DNA from: an uncultured Pseudomonadota bacterium
Lineage (GTDB): Bacteria; Pseudomonadota; Gammaproteobacteria; Steroidobacterales; Steroidobacteraceae
Reading direction: 5' to 3'
Assembly: GCA_903832085.1 (NCBI GenBank)
Contig: CAIKZZ010000045.1
Coordinates: forward strand, 18,654-82,653
Length of the DNA stretch: 64,000 bases
The position numbers and the translations under genes are program-made. The notes under the pieces are model-generated. The model searched no databases. It had not been told where the DNA came from and worked only from the letters and a program-made list of their open reading frames with translations. Of this stretch, positions 19,527 to 28,282 are shown piece by piece. The number at the start of each line of letters is the position of its first letter. Position 1 is the stretch's first letter.

Positions 19527-20525
19527 ATGCCGTCTGATCGTTCCTGCGGAGCTCTTAAACCAGTCATCGTGACCTCCGGGGAACCTGCAGGCGTGGGGCC
19601 TGACCTGTGCCTTGCGCTCGCCGACAATGAGTTTCGCTGCCGCCTGGCTATTGCGGGAGACCCAGAGATCCTCGCTCATCGTTGCCAGGAACTTGGTAAA
19701 TCAGTGCGCATCATGACGGTCACACACGACACCGTCACGCCTCATATCCCAGGTCTACTACAGGTCGTTCCTTATACAGCCCCTCACCCGGCGGTGGCAG
19801 GGCGCCTCGATGTTGGCAATGCCGGTTATGTACTCGAATTGATTAGAGAAAGCGCTCGAGGATGCCTGTCAGGCCACTACGCAGCAATGGTCACAGCCCC
19901 AGTCCAAAAAAGCACATTGATCGAGTCAGGCGCTGCATTCAGCGGGCATACTGAATATCTAGCAGAACTCACCCACTCGCCGCGGCCACTCATGCTGCTG
20001 GTTGCTGGCAACTTACGAGTGGCACTTGCAACAACACACTTACCCCTGCGCGCGGTGCCCGATGCATTGACCGAAGAGAGTCTTGTTGAGTTGCTCACAA
20101 TACTTAACGCGGGTCTAAAAGAGCGGTTCGGCTTGGTCAGACCCCGCATCGTGGTATGCGGTTTAAATCCACATGCAGGTGAGTCTGGTCATCTAGGGCG
20201 CGAGGATATTGAAGTCATTGCACCCGCGATCCGCCGCGCCATGCAAGCAGGTATCTGTGCACGCGGGCCAGTGCCTGCTGATACAGCCTTTACACCAAGA
20301 CAGCTAAACGATGCCGATGCAGTCCTCGCCATGTACCACGATCAGGGACTTCCGGTCCTAAAGTATGCGGGCTTTGGTAATGCCGTAAATATCACTCTAG
20401 GACTGCCGATCATTCGCACGTCCGTTGATCATGGAACAGCGCTTGACCTTGCTGGAACAGGACGCGCTGACCCAGGTAGCTTAATCGCAGCATTACAACT
20501 TGCCATGACTGCGGCACGCCTGTGA
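19527..20525 (+). CDS. pdxA: 4-hydroxythreonine-4-phosphate dehydrogenase
   Basis: PdxA oxidises 4-phosphohydroxy-L-threonine in the DXP-dependent route to pyridoxal phosphate. The 332-residue product shows VTSGEPAGVGPDL at the N-terminus, the substrate/metal histidines in FSGHTEYLAEL and CGLNPHAGESGHLG, the glycine-rich TAPVQKS and the C-terminal MYHDQGLPVLKY and RTSVDHGTALDLAGTG. ATG 19527 is 8 bp after surA and matches the family N-terminus. The stop overlaps rsmA (GTGA). Confidence 0.97.
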   Translation: MPSDRSCGALKPVIVTSGEPAGVGPDLCLALADNEFRCRLAIAGDPEILAHRCQELGKSVRIMTVTHDTVTPHIPGLLQVVPYTAPHPAVAGRLDVGNAGYVLELIRESARGCLSGHYAAMVTAPVQKSTLIESGAAFSGHTEYLAELTHSPRPLMLLVAGNLRVALATTHLPLRAVPDALTEESLVELLTILNAGLKERFGLVRPRIVVCGLNPHAGESGHLGREDIEVIAPAIRRAMQAGICARGPVPADTAFTPRQLNDADAVLAMYHDQGLPVLKYAGFGNAVNITLGLPIIRTSVDHGTALDLAGTGRADPGSLIAALQLAMTAARL

Positions 20526-21337
20526 CGCAATACAGCCCCGCTCCTGATTCGCGCATCCGCGCCCGGAAACGGTTTGGCCAGCACTTTTTACATGACCAGG
20601 GGGTTATCAGCGACATCATCAGCGCCATCGACCCACAAGTGGGTGACCGACTGATAGAGATCGGTCCGGGACTCGGCGCATTAACGCTACCCCTACTCAC
20701 TCGCTGCCAAACACTCGAGGTGGTCGAACTTGATCGCGACGTGATCCCAATTTTAGAAGCCCGCGCTGCCCCTCTGGGGAAACTCACGGTGCACGCAGCC
20801 GATGTACTGAAGGTGGACTTCAAATCGCTGTCTATGGATTCGCGGCAACTGCGCCTGTGCGGCAACCTACCCTACAACATATCAACACCATTACTATTTC
20901 ATGTGCTTAGCGCAGCAGCCTTCATTAAAGACATGCACTTCATGCTACAAAAAGAAGTCGTGATGCGCATGGCTGCGAGTCCAGACACAAGTGATTACGG
21001 CAGGCTCACGGTGATGCTCGCTGTACATTGTCACGTCGAGCACCTTTTTAACGTAGGGCCAGAAGCGTTTAGACCACCGCCTAAAGTCAATTCATCAGTG
21101 GTGCGCCTGCTGCCGCATGCGGCTCCCCCGTTTCAGATAGACGATACGGCACGGTTCGCTCAGGTAGTCGCCGCCGCGTTCGGCCAGCGCCGTAAAACAT
21201 TGAGGAACTCTTTACGTGGCGTTGTAGACAATGCTGGCTTTGAGGCCACGCTCATTGATCCTAGCCGCCGTGCAGAGACGCTATCGCCAGCTGACTTTGC
21301 TCGTCTGAGCAACACAAAACCGCCCGAATTGCCATAG
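20522..21337 (+). CDS. rsmA: 16S rRNA (adenine1518-N6/adenine1519-N6) dimethyltransferase
   Basis: RsmA (KsgA) dimethylates two adjacent adenines near the 3' end of 16S rRNA, a late check in 30S assembly. The 271-residue protein has RKRFGQHFLHD, the SAM motif IEIGPGLGALTLPLL, VVELDRD, the catalytic NLPYNISTPLLFH (NLPY) and FRPPPKVNSSVV. The start is GTG 20522 overlapping the pdxA stop. The conserved neighbour apaG is displaced by one inserted gene (usp-like). Confidence 0.97.
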   Translation: MTQYSPAPDSRIRARKRFGQHFLHDQGVISDIISAIDPQVGDRLIEIGPGLGALTLPLLTRCQTLEVVELDRDVIPILEARAAPLGKLTVHAADVLKVDFKSLSMDSRQLRLCGNLPYNISTPLLFHVLSAAAFIKDMHFMLQKEVVMRMAASPDTSDYGRLTVMLAVHCHVEHLFNVGPEAFRPPPKVNSSVVRLLPHAAPPFQIDDTARFAQVVAAAFGQRRKTLRNSLRGVVDNAGFEATLIDPSRRAETLSPADFARLSNTKPPELP

Positions 21338-21355
21338 ATTTGCTACTCTTTAGCG

Positions 21356-21808
21356 GTGACTACATCAATAGACGCACAGCCGCTGTATAAAAAAATCCTA
21401 GTGGTCCTTGATCTAGGACCAGACAGCCTCCATGTCGGTATGCGCGCTCGGGCAGTAGCGAGTGCAACCGGTGCAGCAGTGTCGTTTCTACACGTGGTTG
21501 ATTACGTACCAATCGAGCCGCTTGGAGAGATCTTGCTACCCACAGGTGAAGTGGAGCAAGATCTAATAAACAAATCCGAGGTTCGGCTGCATGAAATTAT
21601 TGTCAAAATCGGCATGGCGGATTCCCAAATGCTCGTAGCGTCTGGTAACAAAAAGAGTGAGATCGTCCGCGTCGCCACCGCAATAGGTAGCGATCTGATC
21701 GTCATTGGCAGCCATGAACGTCATGGGCCTTCTATATTTTTTAACCTCACAGAAGACACTGTGCTGCATACATCCCCATGCGATGTACTCGCAGTGAGGG
21801 TCGGGTAG
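21356..21808 (+). CDS. Universal stress protein (UspA family)
   Basis: Small UspA-fold proteins help cells survive stress by mechanisms mostly unresolved. The 150-residue product has the full alpha/beta UspA domain: [14 protein letters not shown] at the N-terminus, [11 protein letters not shown], the central [13 protein letters not shown] and C-terminal [15 protein letters not shown]. The ATP-binding type carries Gly-2x-Gly-9x-Gly-Ser/Thr after IGSH; the present [18 protein letters not shown] only partly fits, so it may not bind ATP. The start is GTG 21356. It sits between rsmA and apaG, which are usually adjacent, so it looks like a lineage-specific insertion. Confidence 0.9.
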   Translation: MTTSIDAQPLYKKILVVLDLGPDSLHVGMRARAVASATGAAVSFLHVVDYVPIEPLGEILLPTGEVEQDLINKSEVRLHEIIVKIGMADSQMLVASGNKKSEIVRVATAIGSDLIVIGSHERHGPSIFFNLTEDTVLHTSPCDVLAVRVG

Positions 21809-21812
21809 CTTT

Positions 21813-22193
21813 ATGAACACAGCAGCACACCACATCAATATCGATGTCGTAACAGCCTATATACAAGAGCAGTCAGATCCCAACGATAAGCGGTTTGTAT
21901 TTGCCTACACAATCACCATTAAGAACTCCGGCCAAGTCCCGGCCAAATTGCTAACACGCCACTGGCTAATCACAGATGCGAATGGCAAGGTGCAGGAAGT
22001 GCGTGGTGACGGCGTCGTAGGCGAACAGCCCTACTTACAGCCTGGGCAGGGATTCCGCTATTCAAGTGGTGCAGTTTTAGAGACGCCCGTCGGCTCTATG
22101 CAAGGCAGCTACCAGATGATCGCTGATGATGGCTCACTGTTTGATGCGCCGATTTCACCTTTTTCGTTGGCGGTACCAGGCGTCGTTCACTGA
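21813..22193 (+). CDS. apaG: ApaG protein
   Basis: ApaG is a single beta-sandwich (DUF525) domain protein linked to Co2+/Mg2+ efflux phenotypes; its molecular role is not settled. The 126-residue product shows the hallmarks [51 protein letters not shown] and the final [12 protein letters not shown]. It starts 4 bp after the usp-like gene and precedes apaH by 9 bp, the standard apaGH pair. Confidence 0.97.
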   Translation: MNTAAHHINIDVVTAYIQEQSDPNDKRFVFAYTITIKNSGQVPAKLLTRHWLITDANGKVQEVRGDGVVGEQPYLQPGQGFRYSSGAVLETPVGSMQGSYQMIADDGSLFDAPISPFSLAVPGVVH

Positions 22194-22202
22194 TTATTAC
22201 GC

Positions 22203-23054
22203 ATGGCAGTCTACGCAATCGGCGATCTGCAGGGATGTTACGACGAGTTACGCAGACTACTGGATAAGGTCCGTTTCGACGAGACACAGGACCAGCTCTG
22301 GTTGACTGGCGACCTGGTCAATCGCGGCCCACAGTCACTCGACGTTCTACGCTTCGTCGCAGCATTGGGGCCTGTTGCAACTGTCGTGCTCGGCAACCAC
22401 GACTTACACCTACTCGCGCTGGCCTATCAACCCCACCTTAAACATAAGCGCGATGACACGCTGCAGGCGGTACTTGCGGCTCCAGATCGTGAAGAACTCT
22501 TAGCGTGGCTGCTAAAGAGACCTCTACTACACACGGATGCTGCCCTCAAAACGACCATGGTTCACGCGGGCGTTCCCCCACAGTGGGATCTCGCCATGAG
22601 CACGCGCTGCGCGCGCGACGTGGAAATGGCGTTGATCAACTCGCCGCTAGAGTTCTTCGCTCAGATGTATGGCGACACGCCCGATCTTTGGACACCAGAA
22701 CTCGCCGAACAGGAACGGCTGCGCTTCTCAGTGAATTGCCTGACCCGTCTGCGCGCCTGCAATAGCGAGGGAAAGCTGTTACTGAAGTTCAAAGGGCCGG
22801 CAACTCACATGCCGGCAGGTGCATTCCCGTGGTTTCGGGCGCCGAACCGACGCACTTCAGGCCAACGCATCGTCTTTGGTCATTGGTCTGCGCTGGGGTA
22901 TCACAACGCAGATAACGTTGTGGCATTGGACACCGGCTGCGTCTGGGGCGGGCACTTAACCGCCCTACGACTCGATCAGGAGATGTCACCTGTACAAGTC
23001 AGCTGCGAGGGTTACCGCCGTCTAGGACCTTCTGAGACGGCCGATCAGGAGTAG
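22203..23054 (+). CDS. apaH: Symmetrical bis(5'-nucleosyl)-tetraphosphatase
   Basis: ApaH splits Ap4A into two ADP and also removes Np4 caps from RNA. The 283-residue protein has the metallophosphatase metal ligands: MAVYAIGDLQGCYDEL (DxQGC variant), LTGDLVNRGP, VVLGNHDLHLLAL, MVHAGVPPQW and GHWSALGY. The start is ATG 22203. Its last 56 bp overlap the 3' end of the convergent gene at 22999-23658, so the two messages are antisense there. Confidence 0.97.
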   Translation: MAVYAIGDLQGCYDELRRLLDKVRFDETQDQLWLTGDLVNRGPQSLDVLRFVAALGPVATVVLGNHDLHLLALAYQPHLKHKRDDTLQAVLAAPDREELLAWLLKRPLLHTDAALKTTMVHAGVPPQWDLAMSTRCARDVEMALINSPLEFFAQMYGDTPDLWTPELAEQERLRFSVNCLTRLRACNSEGKLLLKFKGPATHMPAGAFPWFRAPNRRTSGQRIVFGHWSALGYHNADNVVALDTGCVWGGHLTALRLDQEMSPVQVSCEGYRRLGPSETADQE

Positions 23055-23658
23055 TGCGCAGCACATGCCCTGGCTTCACGATTTTCGGTATCGGCGGTGT
23101 GGTAAAGACCTCAAAACGTAAGCGGATGCCGCCGATGGTCTCCTGATGAGGAATGCAGCGCATGTCACTATCGACGTTGCGCACCGTCAACAGCGGCAGA
23201 ATCTCGCGTATAAACTGCTCGACAAGCTCACAATCACCCCCTTGAATTCCAAACGGGGCACGCTCCGACACCGTCACGAGTTTCCAGACACCAGGAATAC
23301 TCACGACCTCCGCGGCAGCCACACCATCGGCAGGAGCGCTGGGTGCATTCTTAACCACATCGGCAGGTACTAACACATGAAAATTCAAGCGCGCCGTTGT
23401 GATGCGCGACGGCCCGCCCATTGGGTTACTGCAGCTGGCTCTAACCTGCGCATGTGGACCGACCCCAGCAAGCCCGAGTAGCAGCTGCAACTTACCCTCT
23501 AGCCCATCACATGAGTAATGGGAGGTCATGCCCATGTAGGTAATTTGCACGGTGCGCGCCTGCCAAATACCAGGCACTGGGGCATCTTCTGCAGCAACAG
23601 CAGCGCAAGTCAGCGTAATACCCATAATCAGCGAGAACATATTGATCATGCGATTCAT
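22999..23658 (-). CDS. Conserved hypothetical secreted protein downstream of apaH
   Basis: I do not recognise a named family. The 219-residue product has a Sec signal peptide (MFSLIMGITLTCAAVAA, cleavage about residue 24), so it should be periplasmic or exported. The body shows two similar segments, PGIWQARTV...SHYSCDGL...RASC and PGVWKLVTV...GGDCELVEQ...MRC, each an aromatic strand followed by paired cysteines; four cysteines could form two disulfides. I chose ATG 23658, preceded by AGAAGG at 6 nt, over the upstream start at 23715. It is convergent with apaH (56 bp overlap) and downstream of folA. Similar cysteine-pair proteins occur next to apaH in some Xanthomonadales; that recollection is unverified. 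Confidence 0.75.
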   Translation of the reverse strand: MNRMINMFSLIMGITLTCAAVAAEDAPVPGIWQARTVQITYMGMTSHYSCDGLEGKLQLLLGLAGVGPHAQVRASCSNPMGGPSRITTARLNFHVLVPADVVKNAPSAPADGVAAAEVVSIPGVWKLVTVSERAPFGIQGGDCELVEQFIREILPLLTVRNVDSDMRCIPHQETIGGIRLRFEVFTTPPIPKIVKPGHVLRTTPDRPSQKVLDGGNPRS

Positions 23659-23832
23659 AGGACACCTTCTAGAAAAATATCTTGCATCAGACGCCAACAT
23701 CACGAACCGACTCACAACGCGAATGACCCCTTATAGTAATCATAAACCAACCATGCATTTTCGCTACTGTATTTACACAAATTGACGGTTGGCTAGTTCG
23801 CTTTGTAAGACCTGCAAGGATCGATACGTAGC

Positions 23833-24324
23833 CTAGAATTGGCGCCGCTCAAAGCGCACAAAAGCAAATGGCAAAGCATGTTTTTCATCGGCCGGATGCG
23901 CTTCACGCCAGACTTCCTGCCACTGTTCGCGCCTCCACTGCGGAAAGTACGCATCCCCTGACACATCCGCATCAACTTCAGTCAAATGCAGTACATGCGC
24001 GTCTGGCAAGCACAGTTCGTACAGCTGCGCGCCGCCAATAATCATTAGCGATGGCGCATCACCTGCGATCGAGCGCGCCTCAGCCAAACTGCGCACTGCT
24101 CGCGCGCCCTCGGGTGCAAAGGTAACATCGCGAGTCAGCACTAAATTTAATCGGCCCGGCAAAGGGCGGCCAATACTGTCCCAAGTACGCCGACCCATCA
24201 GAATCGGTTTACCAAGCGTGATGCTCTTAAAATACTTGAGGTCCTGGGGCAAATGCCATGGCAGCGAGTTATCTCGCCCAATTGTTCCATTTCTGGCAGC
24301 CGCAACGACTAATTCATTATTCAT
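23833..24324 (-). CDS. folA: Dihydrofolate reductase
   Basis: FolA regenerates tetrahydrofolate from dihydrofolate with NADPH. The 163-residue protein is of normal length and shows VVAAARNGTIGRDNSLPWHLPQDLKYF (Met20-loop region, split: GTIGRDNSLPW, HLPQDL), PILMGRRTWDSIGRPLPGR and MIIGGAQLYEL. The catalytic acidic residue is Asp in PQDLKYF (Asp27 in E. coli numbering). Folate is used by three systems in this window: ThyA (32772-33566), MetF/MetV and the methyl-THF:corrinoid methyltransferase. Confidence 0.97.
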   Translation of the reverse strand: MNNELVVAAARNGTIGRDNSLPWHLPQDLKYFKSITLGKPILMGRRTWDSIGRPLPGRLNLVLTRDVTFAPEGARAVRSLAEARSIAGDAPSLMIIGGAQLYELCLPDAHVLHLTEVDADVSGDAYFPQWRREQWQEVWREAHPADEKHALPFAFVRFERRQF

Positions 24325-24347
24325 ATCAATATCTTACACGATAATTA

Positions 24348-24383
24348 AGCGAAAATTCGCTGCACTAAAGCGCCATTAGGCGC
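24348..24383. promoter_or_regulatory. Two adjacent inverted repeats in the folA-coaX divergent spacer
   Basis: AGCGAA-AA-TTCGCT (24348-24361, 6-bp arms) is followed by GCGCC-ATTA-GGCGC (24370-24383, 5-bp arms). The 118-bp spacer must carry both the folA (minus) and coaX (plus) promoters. They could be operators or hairpins in the coaX leader; no terminator T-run follows. Confidence 0.35.
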
Positions 24384-24442
24384 CTCACACTGAAGGATAA
24401 CTGTGCCGCATCAGCGCGCAAGATCCCATAGACTGCCCGCCC

Positions 24443-25198
24443 ATGATCTTATTGCTCGACGTCGGCAACACGCGCGTAAAGTGGGCCTGGCTCGATTATC
24501 TTGAGCTAGCCCCAGTGGGCGCGGCTGCGCACGATGCCAGTCACCGTAGCTGGCAACGTGACATCGAGGCTGCGGGCAACGTCCCTAGGCGCATCGTGGT
24601 GGCAAGTGTCGCCGGACCGTCCTTCGCCGCGGCCCTGACGCTGTGGTCGCGTGACCGGTACCGCTTAGAGCCTGAATTTATCCAATCCGCAGCGAGTCTG
24701 TGCGGTGTCACCAATGCCTACACCCGCCCCACCGCCTTAGGGGTCGATCGTTGGCTTGGTCTGATCGCGGCATGGCGTCGCGAGAGTCTCCCGGCCGTCA
24801 TCGTCAACTGCGGGACCGCCGTCACCTTAGATACCCTCAACGCCACAGGCCACCATGGTGGCGGGCTGATCGTCCCGGGCACCACCATGATGCGCGATGC
24901 GCGAGGCCCGCTGCTGAACCTTGCAGAGAAGGCACAACCTGCCATAAATCCGAGCGGTTTTCCGCTGATACCCACACCAAGTGACCCTGCCTTGCACACC
25001 ATTGGCGCATTAATCGATCGGGTTTGGGAGGAGACGCGGGCGTTATGTGGCACGACCACGCGCCTACTACTGACGGGGGGAGACGCTCATCAGGTGCTCC
25101 CGTACTTACTGAATCAAGAAGCCGAGCAGGTACCTGATCTGGTACTCACGGGCCTCGCTATTGTGGCGACGCGCGGTCAAGACACCACCCAGACCTAA
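24443..25198 (+). CDS. coaX: Type III pantothenate kinase
   Basis: CoaX phosphorylates pantothenate, the first committed step of CoA synthesis; unlike CoaA it is not inhibited by CoA and needs a monovalent cation. The 251-residue protein shows the ASKHA phosphate-1 loop LLLDVGNTRVKWA, YTRPTALGVDRWLGLIAAW (PGVDRW-like), VNCGTAVTLD and GGLIVPGTTMM. No birA is adjacent, unlike some lineages. It faces panC and panB, so two steps before and this step of CoA synthesis are clustered. Confidence 0.96.
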   Translation: MILLLDVGNTRVKWAWLDYLELAPVGAAAHDASHRSWQRDIEAAGNVPRRIVVASVAGPSFAAALTLWSRDRYRLEPEFIQSAASLCGVTNAYTRPTALGVDRWLGLIAAWRRESLPAVIVNCGTAVTLDTLNATGHHGGGLIVPGTTMMRDARGPLLNLAEKAQPAINPSGFPLIPTPSDPALHTIGALIDRVWEETRALCGTTTRLLLTGGDAHQVLPYLLNQEAEQVPDLVLTGLAIVATRGQDTTQT

Positions 25199-25210
25199 AC
25201 AGCTGTGGTA

Positions 25211-26032
25211 TCAGACCTCAACATTGTCGATCAGCCGTGTACTACCAAGCGTCGCTGCGGCCAGTATGACCTGCGGCTCCTGACCATCGGCAGATCCAAG
25301 ATCCGCCTGTCGCCGCACAGCAACGTAGTCAGGCCGCCAACCGCGAGCAGTTAAGATTCGCAGCGCATCAGCCTCAACCTGCTGCGCGCTCACGCCCTCG
25401 CGTAGGCGACCTGCCATCTGGCACAACGTGGCATACAACTCGGGCGCCTGACGTCGCTGCTCATCGGTCAAATAGGTATTGCGTGAGGACAAGGCAAGTC
25501 CATCTGAGGCCCGCACTGTTTCGGCAGCACTAATCGCTACCGGCAGCGTTAGCTGGCGCGCCATTGCTCGCAACACAAGTAGCTGCTGATAATCTTTTTT
25601 CCCAAAGATTGCCGCATGGGGCTGAACAATGTGCAGCAACTTCAGCACTACCGTACACACACCGGTGAAAAAATCTGGTCTTACTGCGCCTTCTAGTACA
25701 GCAGACAACTGCGCGGATGGCAGCACTTTAAATAGCTGTGGTTCCGGATACAGCTCAACCTCGGTAGGAGCAAACACCACATCACAACCAGCACCCTCAA
25801 GCAACTCAACGTCGCGATCCAAGGTGCGCGGATAGCGTGCAAAGTCCTCACTCGGGGCAAACTGCAGTCGATTAACGAAAATACTCGTGACTACCGGCCT
25901 GCCTGCGGCAGCAGCGACACGCACAAGGGACAGGTGCCCTTCATGCAACCCGCCCATAGTAGGTACGAGTACCGGTCGCGAAGCACCTGCAAGTGCTGAC
26001 CTGAGTTCGGCAATCGTGTGATAAACGCGCAC
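25211..26032 (-). CDS. panC: Pantothenate synthetase (pantoate-beta-alanine ligase)
   Basis: PanC joins pantoate and beta-alanine using ATP. The 273-residue product shows the HIGH-type motif [36 protein letters not shown] (with the usual NPxQF changed to NRLQF), [13 protein letters not shown] (KMSKS-like lysines) and SSRNTYL. The start is GTG 26032, 9 bp after panB. Note the neighbouring operon that breaks beta-alanine down. Confidence 0.96.
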   Translation of the reverse strand: MRVYHTIAELRSALAGASRPVLVPTMGGLHEGHLSLVRVAAAAGRPVVTSIFVNRLQFAPSEDFARYPRTLDRDVELLEGAGCDVVFAPTEVELYPEPQLFKVLPSAQLSAVLEGAVRPDFFTGVCTVVLKLLHIVQPHAAIFGKKDYQQLLVLRAMARQLTLPVAISAAETVRASDGLALSSRNTYLTDEQRRQAPELYATLCQMAGRLREGVSAQQVEADALRILTARGWRPDYVAVRRQADLGSADGQEPQVILAAATLGSTRLIDNVEV

Positions 26033-26041
26033 GCGAGCTCG

Positions 26042-26848
26042 TCAGTACCCGTGCAACGCATCGTTGGGGAATTGGCCACTCTTCACCTCAGTGACGAAGC
26101 GTCGCACAGCGTCTTGCACACTCAGGCCACCTTCTAGAAAATTGCGTACGAAGCGTGGCTGACGACTACCGGTTAAGTTCAGCAAGTCATGCAAGACAAG
26201 CACCTGACCACCGCAACGCGAACCTGCGCCAATGCCGATAACTGGAATAGCCAGTTCTTTGGTCAGCTCACCGGCGAGTACTGTAGGGACCAACTCAAGC
26301 ACCAACATTGCAGCGCCGGCCGCAGCAAGCTGCTGCGCATTAATACGCAATTCACTCGCAGCCTCTTCGGCACGACCCTGAATACGATAACCCCCGAGAG
26401 CGAATACCGACTGCGGCGTAAAGCCCAAATGCGCACACACAGGAATGCCACGCTCTGCCAGCGCGCGCACTAATGGAACAGTCCAGCCACCACCTTCCAA
26501 CTTCACCATGTGCGCACCAGCCTGCATCAAGCGCACCGCACTGGCTAGGCCTAACTCAACCGACTGCTGGTAACTGCCAAATGGCAGGTCACCAATAATC
26601 CATGCATGACGATTACCGCGAGCAACGCACTCCGTGTGGTACACCATCTGGTCAATTGACACTGGCAGGGTCGTCGAGTTGCCCTGTATCACCATACCGA
26701 GAGAGTCGCCGACCAGCAGCACATCAACGCCCGCCTCGTCCAGCAGACGAGCGAACACAGCGTCATAGCAGGTCAGCATGGCGATCTTCTCACCAGTCGC
26801 GTGCATCTGCTTAAGGCGATGCAGCGTCATACGATGGCGTTCATTCAT
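26042..26848 (-). CDS. panB: Ketopantoate hydroxymethyltransferase
   Basis: PanB transfers a hydroxymethyl group from methylene-THF to 2-oxoisovalerate, giving ketopantoate. The 268-residue product has [30 protein letters not shown] (split: [19 protein letters not shown] with the Mg-binding Asp), [15 protein letters not shown] and [19 protein letters not shown] chose ATG 26848 over the TTG two codons upstream. panB-panC form one operon; panD is not adjacent. Confidence 0.96.
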   Translation of the reverse strand: MNERHRMTLHRLKQMHATGEKIAMLTCYDAVFARLLDEAGVDVLLVGDSLGMVIQGNSTTLPVSIDQMVYHTECVARGNRHAWIIGDLPFGSYQQSVELGLASAVRLMQAGAHMVKLEGGGWTVPLVRALAERGIPVCAHLGFTPQSVFALGGYRIQGRAEEAASELRINAQQLAAAGAAMLVLELVPTVLAGELTKELAIPVIGIGAGSRCGGQVLVLHDLLNLTGSRQPRFVRNFLEGGLSVQDAVRRFVTEVKSGQFPNDALHGY

Positions 26849-26939
26849 AACCAATAGTTCCCAACCAACTGCGGTCGCCAGTGTAGCTTGCTGGCAGGCA
26901 TTCGGGAATCGCTGAGCATCTTAAGAAAATAAGGCCAAA

Positions 26940-28250
26940 TCACCAGCCAAACCGGTCACGCAGCCGATAAATATGGATGGCCGCAGGTAAAAACCATGGA
27001 AATCCATCATAAAAAGGCCGCGTTGGAAAGGTAAGCCCGTCAAGGGCGGTAGCCGACTCCGCGCGCTTGAGCATTTTTAGGCCTGCTTTGCGGCCGTAAT
27101 AGATACTGAGCGGTATACCCTGACCGCAATAGCCCATACAGTAGAAAAGATCGTCCACACCGCCCATATGGGGCAGCGAATCGAAGGTAAATCCGACAAA
27201 ACCCATCCATGCACGACTAATCCGCACACCCGTCAACTGCGGAAATACTTGCTGCATCATGCGCACCAGTCGTGGCACAACCCGCGTCAGATTCTGTTCT
27301 GCGGCAGATGCCCGTCCACCAAAAATAATGCGACGGCCATCTGGCGTAGGCCGCGCATACATCACAACGTGACGCGTATCACCAAGGTTACGCGCCTTAG
27401 GTACCATTGATTTCACAAACGACGGGTCGAGTATTTCGGTCGCAATCTGATAGCTGCCAACAGGAATGACGCGTCGACGATGCCATGGAGAAAGCGCGCC
27501 GGTGTAGCCGTTGGTTGCGAGCAACACCTGCCGCGCTTTAATGAAGCCCTGTGTGGTGTACACACTAATACCATAGGACTCTCGACTAAAGCGCAGCACC
27601 TCACAATGATCATGCACTTGGGCACCCACACTCACGGCGCGTGCATGCAGCGCATTTAATAGCTTAATAGGGTGCACCGAGTAATCGGCTGGAAAGACCA
27701 AGCCACCATGATAAAAATCGGTGTCGATCTCGTCGCGCTGGCGAGATCGAGGCACGAGCTCAATGGGTGTCGATAATCGCCGCCTATGTTCATCAGCCAA
27801 GCGCTGCAACGCCTCATAATGAGCAGGCGTGTGCGCACCAATGAAACATCCATTATCGCGCCAGTCGCATGCGAGCCGCTCACGACGCACTAACTCATCA
27901 AGTGCGACAACTGCAGCAGCACCCTCCTCGTACAGCGCACTCGCGCGCGCCGCACCGTAGCGGCGTTCAAGCTTCTGATAGTCGGGTTTTATGCTGAAGG
28001 CAACTTGGCCGCCATTACGCGAGGAGCAACCGCCACCAATGGGCCCGGCGTCGAGCACCACCGTCAAACGACCAGCAGCAGCCGTCTCGTGCGCAGCGCT
28101 AAGCCCCGTGTAACCTGCACCTACAATGACAATATCAGCCACGTCGGGCAAGGGCAGCGCACATCCAGCTGGCAGCGTCGCATCCACCGCCCAAACGCTG
28201 GTCGGCGCGTAATCTTCAGCATACAACTGCTGTGCCGTCTGCCGCGCCAC
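26940..28250 (-). CDS. FAD-dependent amine/amino-acid oxidoreductase (DAO fold, PuuB-like)
   Basis: DAO-family flavoenzymes oxidise primary or secondary amines or D-amino acids. The 436-residue protein has the FAD dinucleotide motif ADIVIVGAGYTGLSAAHETA (split: VIVGAGYTGLSAAHE) near residue 38, the flavin-contacting GGCSSRNGGQVAFSIKPDY, RQVLLATNGYTG and C-terminal WMGFVGFTFDSLPHMGG followed by YCGQGIPLS. The N-terminal YAEDYAPTSVW is typical of gamma-glutamylputrescine oxidase and related enzymes. Downstream of aptA-like and mmsA-like genes it probably oxidises an amine to an aldehyde or feeds beta-alanine catabolism; substrate is inference. No signal peptide. Confidence 0.85.
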   Translation of the reverse strand: MARQTAQQLYAEDYAPTSVWAVDATLPAGCALPLPDVADIVIVGAGYTGLSAAHETAAAGRLTVVLDAGPIGGGCSSRNGGQVAFSIKPDYQKLERRYGAARASALYEEGAAAVVALDELVRRERLACDWRDNGCFIGAHTPAHYEALQRLADEHRRRLSTPIELVPRSRQRDEIDTDFYHGGLVFPADYSVHPIKLLNALHARAVSVGAQVHDHCEVLRFSRESYGISVYTTQGFIKARQVLLATNGYTGALSPWHRRRVIPVGSYQIATEILDPSFVKSMVPKARNLGDTRHVVMYARPTPDGRRIIFGGRASAAEQNLTRVVPRLVRMMQQVFPQLTGVRISRAWMGFVGFTFDSLPHMGGVDDLFYCMGYCGQGIPLSIYYGRKAGLKMLKRAESATALDGLTFPTRPFYDGFPWFLPAAIHIYRLRDRFGW

Positions 28251-28282
28251 CTAGGAGTCAACCCTGAGGCACGGCGCATTCA

